A stretch of DNA of 64,000 bases. Origin: Apiotrichum sp. Y4204 (lineage: Eukaryota > Basidiomycota > Tremellomycetes > Trichosporonales > Trichosporonaceae). The stretch spans positions 434,001 to 498,000 of the forward strand of contig JAMYHL010000027.1 in assembly GCA_025531455.1 (NCBI GenBank), in the 5' to 3' direction. The notes beneath the pieces were generated by a model that was not told the DNA's origin, made no database searches, and saw only the letters and a list, made by a program, of their open reading frames with translations. Made by a program: the position numbers and the translations under genes. This document shows positions 1 to 11,399 of the stretch, one piece after another; the stretch's first letter is position 1, and each line of letters begins with the position of its first letter.

Positions 1-444
1 CTGTGCGGGGCTCCATCCGGCGGCCGGCTAGCGTGGATCTGCGCGGGGCACCAGGGCACCTCGGCGATGAAAGAGACAAGATAAGGAGACCGAGGAGTCG
101 GACAATTCCCCCCCTTGGCTGGGGCTGGTCGTGTTTTATGGTTTTTGTTCTCTTCTCATCTCCCTCGAGCGCTCTCTCGTCGCATGGGACGGACGAGGTG
201 GGCGGAGTTGGTGCGTACCTCGCCTGGCGGCTGGACACGTCGAGGGCGGGATGGGACACGAGGTGACGGGCGACAAACTGACATCTTTCTTTCTCTCTCT
301 CACTCTCACTGACCTCGTTCTTTCGCTTCAACTCTTTATTTGTTTCTGCTCTAAACCTCCCCGATCCACCTTTCAAGTCCTAGTCGACACCACACTCACT
401 CGCTCCCCCACCCTTTCCACCCCTTAGACTGTAGAATTGCGTCG
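1..444. promoter_or_regulatory. upstream region of the MFS gene
   Basis: No coding sequence that I can support. From about 285 to 425 the plus strand is strongly pyrimidine-rich (runs of TTTCT and CTCTCT), which is usual for a fungal core promoter and 5' leader just ahead of a start codon. The next gene starts at 445. The first 280 bases show nothing recognisable. Confidence 0.4.
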
Positions 445-3092
445 ATGGCCCCATCGACCGCCTCCTTGGCAACCATGACCGGCGCAGGGGAGAAGGGTTC
501 GGCGACGTACGCCGAGCACGCGGAGAAGACTCTCACCGCCCCCTCCGTCGACGCCCTCACCGCCAGCGAGGCCGACCACACGCTCCCCCGCCGCCCGTGG
601 ATGGTCAAGACTACCCCGTGGGCCAACATCCTCGGACACGAGTACAAGGGATCCGGCACCGAGGCTGATCCGTACGTCGTCACATGGCTCCCGAGCGCAA
701 ACGGCTTCGTCGACGTCGAAAATCCTATCACCTACGGGTTCTGGTACAAGTGGGGTGTGACCATCATGGGTGAGTGCATCTCTGGTTGTGTTGGCCACGT
801 TGATGGTCTCGCGGCCGTCGTCCGGCGGCCGTCGCACGGACACGGTATGCTGGACTCCGTTCCGTCCGCAGTCAATTGCAGTTGATACGTGCCCGTAGAG
901 CGCACGGCCTTCCATTCCTCGGCAGGTCTCGGCAAGCTTAGAGATAGTCGCTCCCGATTCTGCGCAGTTATTTCTGGGAACTGGTAGTCACTCAAGGGCA
1001 GAAGGACTTCCTCCCAATCGCCCTTCACTTGCTATGAACACCACTAACGGCAGCCGCAACAGGTACGCTGGCCGTGAGCATGGGCTCGTCAATGCTCTCC
1101 GCCGCGATCAAGAGCATTCAACACGACTTTCCAGGCCACAACCAAATGCTCTACATCATGGGTGCGTTTAACTGCCAAGCTTGCACTCACGCCAGTCACT
1201 GGTATTTACGTTCTCGGCTTTGTCGTCGGCCCGCTCCTGTGGGCGCCGATGAGCGAGGTCTTTGGCCGTCGCGCAATGTTCATCTTTACCTACGTTCCCT
1301 TTACTGCCTTCAACGCCGGAGTCTGCGGGGCCCAGACCATGAATGCCATGCTCGTGCTCCGTTTCTTTGCCGGCACGTTCGGAAGCTCGACCATGACCAA
1401 CTCGGGGTGAGTGCGGTGTACTCGGAGGTCTAGGATTCAGCAGCGCTAACTCCCAGCGGCATTATCGCCGACATGTTCGAGGCGCACGAGCGCGGCCTGG
1501 CCATGGGAATCTTCGCCGCCACCCCCTTCCTCGGCCCAGCTATCGGCCCCGTCGTAAGTACTTGTTCACTGTCCTATCTAACCGCAGGGCGGTGGTTTCC
1601 TGTCAGACGCGTCGAACTGGCGCTGGGTCGCGGCCGTGATTGCCGTCTTCGCCGCGCTCCTCACCCTCATCGAGGGCCTCTTCCTGCCCGAGACTTACGC
1701 GCCGGTCCTCCTCCGCGCGCGTGCCAAGCGCCTCTCAGCCGCCACGGGCAAAGTGTACCGCTGCCAGAGCGACGTCGCCAAGCCGCTCAACACCAAGGCC
1801 CTCTTCCTCAACCAGCTCAAGGTCCCGTATGTCCTCCTCTTCACGGAGCCAATCGTGTTCCTCACTGCCCTCTAGTAAGTAACGGTGGAGGAAGAATTCG
1901 TAGGATCGAGGCTGACCTGCAGCATGGCTATCATCTACGCTATCCTCTACGTAAGTATCCATTGACATGCTCCTTTCCACGTCCACCCAGCTAACCATCA
2001 GATGCAATTCACCGCCTTCCCCCTCGTCTTCCAAGGCTACCGCCACTGGTCGTCGGGCATCTCCGCGCTGGCCTTCATCGGCGTCAGTGTCGGTGCATTC
2101 CTCGCCCTCGGCTACATTATCTTCAAGGTCAACCCCGACTACGCCAAAGCCCACAAGAAGGAGGGCTACCTCCCACCTGAGGCGCGTCTTCCGAGCGCGA
2201 CCGTTGGCGCCTTCCTCCTCCCGTGAGTGAAGAAATTACACAAGTACTGATTGTCAGCATTGGTCTCTTCATCTTCGCATGGACGTGTGTACCCGCCCGC
2301 ATCCACTGGATCGCGCCCATGATCGCGACGGTCCCGTACGGCGCTGGAATTGTCCTCCTCTTCCTCGGCATCAGTGTGCGTATGAGAAGAGACCTTTCAG
2401 ACTCGGGACTCATAGCAGAACTACCTTGTCGACGCGTATCTCATGATGGCCGCGTCGGTCCTGGCCGGCGGCACCGTTGTGCGCTCCATCCTCGGTGTCA
2501 GTGAGTGCTGCTAAGTTTTTGACACGCCCCCCAGCAGCTCACACCAGTCTTCCCCCTCTTCACGGTCGACATGTACCACGCCATGGGCCCCAACTGGGCG
2601 GGCACGTTCACTGCCCTCCTCGCCACCATCTTCATCCCCTGCCCGATGTAAGCGATACCCATCATCATTCCTCTCTTACTCACCCGCAGCCTGCTGTACA
2701 TCTACGGCAAGAAGATTCGCCGTATGACCAAGCCGGGACGCGACGCCGACGACCTGGGCCACATGCTCGTCAAGATGATGCAGATGCAGGCCGCAGCGGC
2801 CGGTGGCGCGGGCGGAGCAGCCGGAGCTGCTGGTAGCCCTGGTGCGCCGGGTACGCCAGCTGCCGCTGGAGCCGGACAAGCAACACCCGCGGACCCAAGC
2901 CGGGCGGCCAGCCCGGCTCCTTCGCGCGTCGGTGTGCGTCTCGGCACGACGGACGAGGAAGCGGCGATCGAGGGCCTGGTGGACCCGGTCGACGGCCTCG
3001 TCGAGACGCCCGCGCAGCTCGAGCGCACGCTCTCTCGCATGACAATCGAGAGCCAGCGCAGCCGGCGTAGCATGTCGAGCCGTGGCTATTAA
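445..3092 (+). CDS. MFS permease, DHA1/polyamine-transporter-like, 11 exons
   Basis: Plasma-membrane proton-coupled exporter or permease of the major facilitator superfamily. My splice model is 445-769, 1063-1161, 1196-1406, 1457-1553, 1588-1874, 1923-1950, 2002-2222, 2258-2375, 2419-2500, 2548-2647 and 2690-3092, giving 656 aa with every junction in frame. An N-terminal cytosolic stretch of about 105 residues ends in YGFWYKW before the first membrane span. The superfamily motif A is visible as GPLLWAPMSEVFGRR between spans 2 and 3, and about 12 hydrophobic spans can be counted. The C-terminal 115 or so residues are a cytosolic Ala/Gly/Pro-rich tail. The first intron is long (293 nt) and the others are about 35-52 nt. 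The tail and the PLLWAPxSE motif resemble fungal polyamine/drug transporters. The substrate cannot be read from sequence. Confidence 0.88.
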
Positions 3093-3813
3093 ATGAGTGC
3101 TGCACCTACGCTTTGACCGACAGCGACGTATGACGCACGGGTGTCTTGTTCCTCGGAGCATTTGTGGGACACGCGTATAGATTGTGAAAGAATAATGTAC
3201 TGGCTGCCGGACCTACAGTGTCCGTTCTGCATACATGTGTTATCTGGCGCGCTCTCTGGCGCAGACGGCGCGTGAACGGAGGTCAACGATTATAAGCCAG
3301 AACGAGCACGGTGAGTGGAACATGAGCAGTGGAGTCAACGGATGGACTCCCAACCACCGTCAATCCCGCACCTCCACTGTTTCCGCTGCGACGCGCCGCG
3401 GATTCATTGCCGCTCCAGCGGAAAGGGCGGGCCTGGAACACGGCTCCTGGTGGGCCTGGTCGCGCCCGCAAATCGGTTTGCTATCTTTGGACGGGAGGGA
3501 TGTTACGTGGGTGAAGGATGATGAGGGAGAGTATAGAATGCGTTTGGAGCTCAGATTGAGCTTGAAAAGGAGGGACATGGATGAAATCTGCCTTGGTGAG
3601 AGGTGAGAGGGAGAGACGGAGGCTCGGAAACGTGCCTCGGAAACGCGACTTCGCGATCCGACAGACCCGAGGCACGCGTCCCATGTACGCGGCCATAGCC
3701 GCGTTCCTCCTCCCCAATCCCATCAGCAATCGCACCGCCCCCGTTGCCCAGTCGAGTAGATTGTGGGTTGAAGTTGTTCTGGAACAAATCACGGTGCAGA
3801 TCCGCCAAGATAT

Positions 3814-3836
3814 GTGATCACGCATTGTGATCACGC
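3814..3836. repeat. duplicated GTGATCAC palindrome
   Basis: The 8-bp palindrome GTGATCAC occurs twice, 13 bp apart, each copy followed by GC. It could be a dimeric protein-binding site or chance. It lies about 720 bp past the MFS stop codon and 1.65 kb before the next gene. Confidence 0.5.
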
Positions 3837-4505
3837 TTATCGCATCGCCTTGATGAGCGATGTCGACCGGAATCATGCGGAGCTGATTGTCTCTGCATTG
3901 CATTGAGTCGTGGGTAGACGGACAGGGACTGAGTGGCTGCATGCTCGGACCGCACACCGCTTCGATGACTGTTCCGGGTTTCTTGTCCGGTTGTCTGGGG
4001 CATTGCCGTTGCGGTGTGCCGTAACCTGTAACCTAATAGTATTCCCATGCCCTGTTCCACGCCCTTTGGCTTGTGCCATCCTCAGACCACTTCTAGGGCT
4101 CTGTTGCGGTGTTCTTGCTCTTGTTCTAGAGTCTCCCACCGGGCCGGATAAGTGTATTAGAGTCATTAAGCTTAAGGGCTCCCAGCTCACCGCACGCACA
4201 GGACGGAAGGCAAAGGGAGATGCCAAGCGCGGCACAGCCCCTCACACCCTAAGCCTACCTCTCGCCGCCCTGGTCTGGCGCAGAGCCCTGTCCCACGCCC
4301 TGTCCTCCCAGTGAGCAATGGGTTTCTAGTCGGAGTCGACGCTTGCCAAGACGGTCCAGCGACTGCTATCGTCCACATGCAGTTGAGCAGCAATTCACCA
4401 ATGGCTGGAGCCGCGGCAAAGGATGTTTCGGCTGTGAAGGGTGGTGTTTTGGCCGAATTATATCGAGCACCGCGAGAATGAATATCGTAGCAGTGCTAAC
4501 AGCGC

Positions 4506-4532
4506 TAGGAGCGTCTAGGAGCGTCTAGGAGC
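4506..4532. repeat. 10-bp tandem repeat (TAGGAGCGTC), 2.7 copies
   Basis: TAGGAGCGTC is repeated directly twice and followed by a partial third copy. It is a short minisatellite with no visible coding role. Confidence 0.7.
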
Positions 4533-5482
4533 AATTGAATATGTTTTACTGTTCGGGGGGCGGTGCCGGGGGTTATGCATGGCTGGCAAACCTTCCTGGT
4601 GGGTGGGGAGCCTGAGCGCGGGTACCTGTAGAGAGGGGTGAGAGATGTAAAACAACAAGAACGAGGACGAGGACGAGAGCCGATGGGCGGGGCTGGGCAC
4701 GAGAACTGAATGAATGTTCTCCCTCTCTCCGGCTGCCTTGGCTTTACTGAGGCTGCATTGGGTCCAAGTGCTCCTGTCGTACTCCCCCCCGACCCAAGAT
4801 CGAAGGGGGCCATTCCGTTTAGGATGTAGGATGCCGCAGGTGCCGCACCGTGGCGCAGGGCTGTGGGACAGCTATGCGGCTGGGCAGAGGTCAGGCGGTC
4901 AGGCGTTCAGAGGGTCAGATGTCAGCAGCCGGGCGTTACTACTCTACGATCTGTTTACTGTTGCTCTGTCGCTCTTGCTCGGCCTGCTCGTCGCCCCCCT
5001 GCCGTTCCCACCGTCTCATTATGCCTTTTGCGTGTTTCGTTGCGCGTTCGGAGGCGGCATCGCATGACGCGGTGGCAAAGGAGAAGCAGCACAAGGCGGC
5101 AGGAGACCCGAAGGACCCGAACGGGCCCGAGAACCGATCCGTGCGAGTCGTGTTGCTATGTAGTATGTATTATGTTCGTGAGCACAGCACTTGGGTATTG
5201 AATGAGAGACAGAGAAAGAAAGAAGAGGAGCAGAGGAGGACAGAGGATGAACGGATGAGCAGAGGGTGTGTGCGCTCCTCTTGCCTTTTTTCTGCACTCT
5301 GTATTGTTCTTTGTTGCTAGTTAGTACAAAAGCATCCCCTCTCTCTGTCTCTCAGTCTCTTGTCTGCATCTCGTCTCTTCTCTTCGTCGTCGACACTCTC
5401 CCTGTTCACTCTTTTGAGAACTCGCTTCTCAGCTCCTCTCAACACCGATCCCGACCCCGTCGCCAGTCGCGTAACTAACACC

Positions 5483-7128
5483 ATGATGGGCCTCTCCAGG
5501 ATTCGCACGATCCTTCTCGGTGTCGGCGTCCTCCTCTCCCTCCTCGCGCTCGCCTTGTCCGCCGCCGCCTCGGCCCAGAAGTACGGCAGCTCGTACTATG
5601 ACGGATGGGGCTACGGGTGGTATGGTGAGTACAGAACACGAGCAGAGTACATGTCCACAGCTGGGGTGGTGACGCGGGTGGCAACTTGGTAGACCCCAGC
5701 CCATGCTTGACGCGTCCCAAGCCGGCGACTCAAGCACTCCCACAACTGCATTCGAGTTCACAGACGTTGGAGTGCGGAGCTCGGCGCGCAGGAGGCCATT
5801 CCGCTTGTCCATGCCGTGTGTGACGACGCGCAGCTTGTGCCGTGCCGTGACGTGATCAACTGTCCGTGACGCGCCAAGGACTTCCAAAAGCGCGCAGACG
5901 GGGGATAATCAAGTTTGACGTCGGTGCCGTGAGGCCCCCGCGATGCTCATTGCCCAACACCATGCATGTAACGACCTTGACTGACAACAGGCTCCTACTA
6001 CCTGGTTGCTTACCGCGGCGTGATCGCGCTTGGCGTGCTTTCCTTCCTCTGGTTTGTCGCTTCGTGAGTATCACGATGGTAATTGTGGGGGTTTAGTGTG
6101 CCACGAGGGACACCGGTTGTGGTGGCGGCGGCGGTCTTGTCTCTCATGCTCTCGGTGCATCCCTCAATATCACTGCCAGTTGCAGCATGTTTCAACACTG
6201 CTGCTGGTCGCGTTGACGACCCGGTCACGTTCTCAGAATCCAAGGCTTCAAGCGGCCAGCTCCCAGAGCACCCACAACACCGCCCCCGGAGGCACATGAG
6301 ACGTGCTTGATACACGTTCTTGACTCAAAAGTCGAGCTTCGCATCGCACTTGATCCTTACAAAGCTCGGAGTATATGTCCTTCCGCTCACACCTAGGCTT
6401 ATCCTGGCGTTCGTGGCCAAGGCGCTTATCGTTAACGCCATCATCGTCGATGTCACCGTTCTCGCCACCCTCTTTGTCATTGGCCTCGGCACCAGTGGAT
6501 GGGCCACTGCCGCTGGCAACACGGGAGATGGGTGAGTATAGCTTGAGACGTGTGATTTTCCAACCAGGTCCACTGACAATAAGCCTTGGCGCTGCTGCCA
6601 TCGCCTTCGGTTGGCTCCTCACCTTCTTCGTGAGTAGTCGCCAGCTTCATCGATAAGTACGCAACTCACACTCAGATCCTTGGCCTCCTCGTCTTCACCG
6701 TGGTCTTCACGCTCACCCGCTACGGCGGCAGCATGGCCGTTTGGCGATCCACCCTTTGGTCGGTTGAGAACGGCGACGTCAAGACCTCGCGCGACCTCAA
6801 CGAGACTGCCGTTCAGCAGCCCGGCGTCATGCAGCAGCAGCCCGTCTACGCCCAGCAGCCGATGCAGGGGCAGATGATGCAGCAGCCGATGCAGCAGCCC
6901 CAGCAGTCTGGCTTTGTTGTCCAGCAGACCCCCGGCCAGGTCCCGCCCCAGTTCACCGGCAACTCGGTCGCGCCCCAGCAGACTCAGACCACCGGCACGA
7001 CCACCACCTCGCCCCCGTCGACCACCGGGTACACTGTCAACCTCGCGCAGCCGACCGCCGCCCAGAGCCAGGAGCGCTACACCGTCGACATCAACCAGCC
7101 CGGCGGTGCTGCCGCCAGCAAGGTCTAA
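5483..7128 (+). CDS. MARVEL/tetraspan-like membrane protein with Gln/Pro-rich tail
   Basis: Predicted four-span membrane protein of 282 aa. My exons are 5483-5624, 5991-6063, 6397-6531, 6584-6629 and 6676-7128. Spans are at about residues 5-30, 50-72, 75-110 and 117-140. The remaining 140 residues are hydrophilic and rich in Gln, Pro, Thr and Met (repeated MQQQP-type stretches), so probably cytosolic and disordered. The start is the first of two adjacent ATGs. An upstream in-frame ATG at 5360 would add a Ser-rich segment with no obvious role. Introns 1 and 2 (366 and 333 nt) are much longer than most in the window. The topology fits MARVEL-domain or Sur7-like proteins of fungal membrane compartments, but no signature residue settles the family. 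Confidence 0.75.
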
Positions 7129-8770
7129 GCGCGGCGCGCATCCTATGCGTGCGATACCCGCAACTGTCTTCTCGTTTCCGTCGTCTATGATAAGTTATGA
7201 GCGTCCGTCTGGATTTAGTTTCGTGACACCGTCGCCGTCCTCGTATCCGCCTCCCGTATTTCCTTTTACTCTTCTCCGCGTCCTCCGCGTCCGTACTGCA
7301 GATGGGCTAGGCACACATATAGTAGTCTCCCTCGAGATGTAATCCGCGTGCTAGGAGATGAGGAGCTGTTTTCGTTCACCGCCCGGGCGGACCATACTCA
7401 GAGGCAGCAGAAGGGTTGACTTTGAGGCGCAGCGCACGAGCCATCGAGGTGAAACGGTGACGCTCAAGTGGGTGATCATGGGGTGACTTGAAACTCCTGC
7501 GAGTCTGAGTCTGGACGTGAAGGCGCCTTTTTCTAACCGCTTTCCTCCTTCTTCATTCTTTCTTTCAGGTCTGACACCGGGCCGCCCCAGCTCTTCCAGC
7601 CAAGACCGAGTTTCTCGGAAGGCCTTTAGATACTGACAAGGACAGCAGCAGTCAGCTGCAGGCATTCATAACATGTTGCCAAGGTATTAACTTCATCCTT
7701 GCCACTCATCTCGTTCATTCCCAGCTCACCATGCGTCCGACGCGAGCAGCACTCAAACGGGGTATATCGATTATCATGGCGACTCGTTCTTGTTTTATGA
7801 TCTACGACATCGGATGCAGCGGAATCACGCGGAATGCGGGAAGAATGGAAGGGAGATGTAGTGGCTGGGGGGGTCGTGAGGTAGCTTACTGACTTGACGT
7901 GGGCTCTTCGGGTATTGCTCATGTTTAGGGGAAGCTTCATCCTCCGCGTCTTGCTCGATCCCTCGCGACTGTACAGTGCCTCGACTGCATTCATCTCGGC
8001 ATCTCGGCTCGCACGGACGCCGTGTTCCGAACCCGGAAGATTGGGCGGCGAGGCAGGATGAAAACACGCGAGCCGGTGCAACGTTGCTCGCGGACATAGC
8101 TGCTTGTCCAGGAAACCGTTCGGACTCGAAGTACGTGATTCCAGTTACACAGTCACAGTAGGAGGCGTTTTCTTGATATCCGCCACCATCACAATGGTCA
8201 AGGCAGGGCTGATGAGGGACCGACTCTTCCCTGACCCATTGAGCATGTGCCCTCTTTAGCGGCGCCGACACTGCCGATGATGAACATGCTGACGGATGAC
8301 CTGGCTTGTTGTATCGGTGGGGCTGGGATAGGAGGGTGGAGAAAGTGGAGATAAGGTGTGATGTAGAACGGAGTGCGGAAATGTGGGACGCGTCGCGCGC
8401 CTGGTCGCCGATATGCTACCAGTGTACCAGTACAGGTGCCTCACATCTCCGACGTCTTTTGAGCTTTCTGACTGTTGAGAAATGAAGGTTTGATGTGCGT
8501 TCCCCAGAGTCTACTGCACACTTAATGCTCGTCTGAGATGTGCAATGTCGGCGCGAGCAGCTCACCCGTCGTCCACGGACCAGACAGAGATTGCGAAACA
8601 GCACGGCCCAGCACCGCAGTCGTCAATCAAGTCACCGCAACCAGACACGGAAGACGCCGAGATGCGAACATGAGATTGCAGACGGTGCCCACTTGGCGGC
8701 ACTTATAAGTCTGGACGCTCCGGCCGCAGCGTGGGAGCACCCCTCTCACTCTCACCGCAACTCAACGACC
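7129..8770. other. gene-free interval (1.6 kb)
   Basis: No supportable gene. A TATA-like ACTTATAAG sits at about 8701-8709, roughly 65 bp before the start of the downstream ligase gene, and may be its core promoter. Confidence 0.35.
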
Positions 8771-10989
8771 ATGAGCACCAGCACCGCCCGACAGCCGACG
8801 TACGCCGAGTGTGAGTCCGACCCGCCACTGTGAAGAGTGTGAAAGCTGAGACCAGGCGACCGCATCCTCTGCCGCCCGGGCAGCATCTTCGAGATGGAGG
8901 AGATGGAGGTGCACGGGACGCCGCAGCTCGTGTGGAAGAATGTATGCGGTAAGAAGGACAGCGCTGACAGTAGGCGCCGCGCACGTTCCGCGACTTCTTT
9001 GTTGATGTATTTGCGCGCTTTGCGCCCCGCGTCCTCGTCTCCGAACCGGTCCCCGAACCCGCTGCGTTCTACGACAGGCGGTTCGTGACGTACGCCGAGG
9101 TGTGGGCGCGGTCCGTGAAGTTTGCTGCCATCCTGCGTGACCAGGGCATCGGGGCCGGTGGGCGCGTCGCGATCGGAGGCGGCAACTCGAGCAGGTGAGT
9201 CGCCTGGCCAAAGTCGGAAGTGGCGTTCAGCGTTCAAGCGCAGCCTAACAAGCAGCTGGATGGCGGCATTCATCGGCATTACCCTTCTCGGCGCGGTACC
9301 CGTTCTCCTCAACTCGAAGCTGCAGCTCGATGCGCAGCTCCACTGCCTAACACTTACCAAGCCTGAGATTGTGCTTCTCGATGGGGAGCTTGCCGAGGTG
9401 CTCGCTTCACACACCGCTCAGTTGGCGAGTAAGGGCGTCGGCAGAATGTTCTGCTGGCACAGCGCCGCGCTCTCCGCCGACGCGCGTGCGAAAGTGAAGG
9501 TAAGTCTGTTTCCTATGAGAAAGGGCGCAGGGGCTGACTCACAGGACCTTGCCAGTATCACCCCCTCTGACCGCGCCGTTGCCGACGTGCAGAACGGCGC
9601 GGGCATGAAAGCCGTGCACCCCGAGAGCGACGGCGTGATCATGTTCACCTCGGGCACGACCAACATGCCCAAGGGCGTGCTCGTGACGCAACGCGGCTGC
9701 CTAAGCCACACCATTGCCGGCTCGATCCGTGAGTCTGCGCGTTTCCCCATCTCTAACTCTCAGCGGCGGCACGTGCGATTCTCCGCGCAGGCGGCTCGTT
9801 CGAGGACGCCCTCCTTGTCCACACGCCCCCCGCAGAACAGGGCGCAATGCTCGTCGGCATCCCCCTCTTCCACGTCACGGGGTGCATGGCGTGGATGATG
9901 CGCGGGCTGCACATGGGCATGAAGATTGTCTTTATGCGCCGCTGGAGCGTCCCTGATGCGGTCAAGCTGCTCGTAGACGAGAAGATTGGCGTTATCGGAG
10001 GGTGAGTGTGGACCGGGTGGCAGACTCACATCAGCGTCCCTGCCATCGCGACGGCCATTATCCAGTCGCCCCTCCTCCCAAAGGAACACATTATCGAGGC
10101 AGCGACGTACGGCGGAGCCGCTGCACCAAAGCGGCTCGCTGCAGACATTCTCGGGCGCTGGCCAAATGCCGTCCCGTAGGTTCACCATTCTTCACTTCTC
10201 ACACGCAGCACACACGCATACGGCATGACCGAGACGGCTGGGCTGCACAACGCACTCACCGGCGCCGACTACGCGGCCACGCCCGATTCCGTCGGCCCCG
10301 CCATGCCCGTTGCGCAGGTACGCATCGTCGACCCCGACACGGGTGCGCCCCTCCCGCCCAACGTTATGGGCATGGTGCAGTGCCGTGGGCCGAACATTAT
10401 GAAATGCTATGTCGACAACCCCAGTGCGTTTCCGTGTAGTTTCTTTTCGTTAATGGCCAGAAGCAACGCAGGAGACGCTCCAGCCAGACGGGTGGCTCAC
10501 GACCGGCGACCTGGGGAGCATGGACGAGAACGGATACCTCTTCATCCGTGACCGCGGTACGTCCAGAGTACATATATCCTCTGTGCTGACATTAGCCAAG
10601 GACGTAATTATCCGTGGTGGGGAAAACATCGCCTCGGCCGAGGTCGAGAACGCAATCTACCAGGACGACCGGGTCGCCGAGGCGGCCGCCGTCCCCGTCC
10701 CCGACGACGTACTCGGTGAGCGTGTGGGTGTCGCTGTTTCCCTCGCGCCGGGGGCGAGTGCCACTCCGGAAAGCATCATTGCGGCCGCTGCGCCGCGCTT
10801 GCGCCATCCTGCCCGGCCGGCTATCGTCCTCATCGTCGACGCACTCCGTGAGTACTCTGATGCGAAAGATTGTTGACGATAGCCCGTAACGCCAATGCCA
10901 AGATTGTCAAAACGGAGATCAAGAAGGCTGTTGTCGCGCATTGGGAGAAACAGGGCAGAAGCGCGCCGATGCCCGAGGCAAAGCTCTAA
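8771..10989 (+). CDS. acyl-CoA synthetase-type AMP-binding enzyme with PTS1 (AKL)
   Basis: Adenylate-forming enzyme that would activate a carboxylic acid with ATP and CoA. My 11-exon model (8771-8810, 8856-8941, 8974-9194, 9256-9499, 9545-9728, 9764-10001, 10035-10175, 10209-10423, 10461-10556, 10596-10847, 10883-10989) gives 607 aa. The P-loop-like motif reads MFTSGTTNMPKG at about residue 235. YGMTET follows near residue 395, then GWLTTGDLG, DRAKDVIIRGGENI and a terminal LPRNANAKIVK carrying the usual C-terminal lysine. The last three residues, AKL, are a functional class of peroxisomal targeting signal. It resembles the fatty-acid or 4-coumarate ligase group. The acid used is unknown. The Gly-to-Asn change in the usual SGTTGxPKG motif is visible. 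Confidence 0.88.
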
Positions 10990-11399
10990 GCGGCCAGGGT
11001 TGTTGGAAGGGTGAGGAAGAGAAGAGGAAAGAAGGAAGTGCAAGGTCACGACGTCGATCTAATAGTTGTCTGTTCGAGTAACATGGCATGCACCACACGG
11101 AGTACGATCCAGCGACAATCGTCATAGACCATCTTGTGCCTTTGGGGCAAGCGACGTGGCACACACAACGTACACAACGATGCTTCACACTTCACTTCAT
11201 CACTGACATCCACACAGACTTTTGAACAAGCCCTCTGATAATCTGACGGTTCCCACACTGCAACGCACGAACGATCCACTCACGAAGGCCATGTTTTGAG
11301 GATGGTATAAGAATGCAAGTGTCCTGGTCCCAACTAACAAACAAAAAGCTACAAAAACAAACTAAGATAAGATAATACCACCCAGCCAAGCCCTCCCTC
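10990..11399. other. convergent 3' intergenic region
   Basis: This separates the ends of two convergent genes. An A-rich minus-strand tract near 11335-11375 could serve 3'-end formation. Nothing else was seen. Confidence 0.3.

Larger units (their letters stand above)
3093..5482. other. gene-free interval (2.4 kb)
   Basis: No open frame here has family resemblance, and no tRNA was seen. It holds two copies of the palindrome GTGATCAC at 3814-3821 and 3827-3834, a 10-bp tandem repeat near 4506-4532, and a pyrimidine-rich leader from about 5335 to 5480 that belongs to the next gene. Confidence 0.4.
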
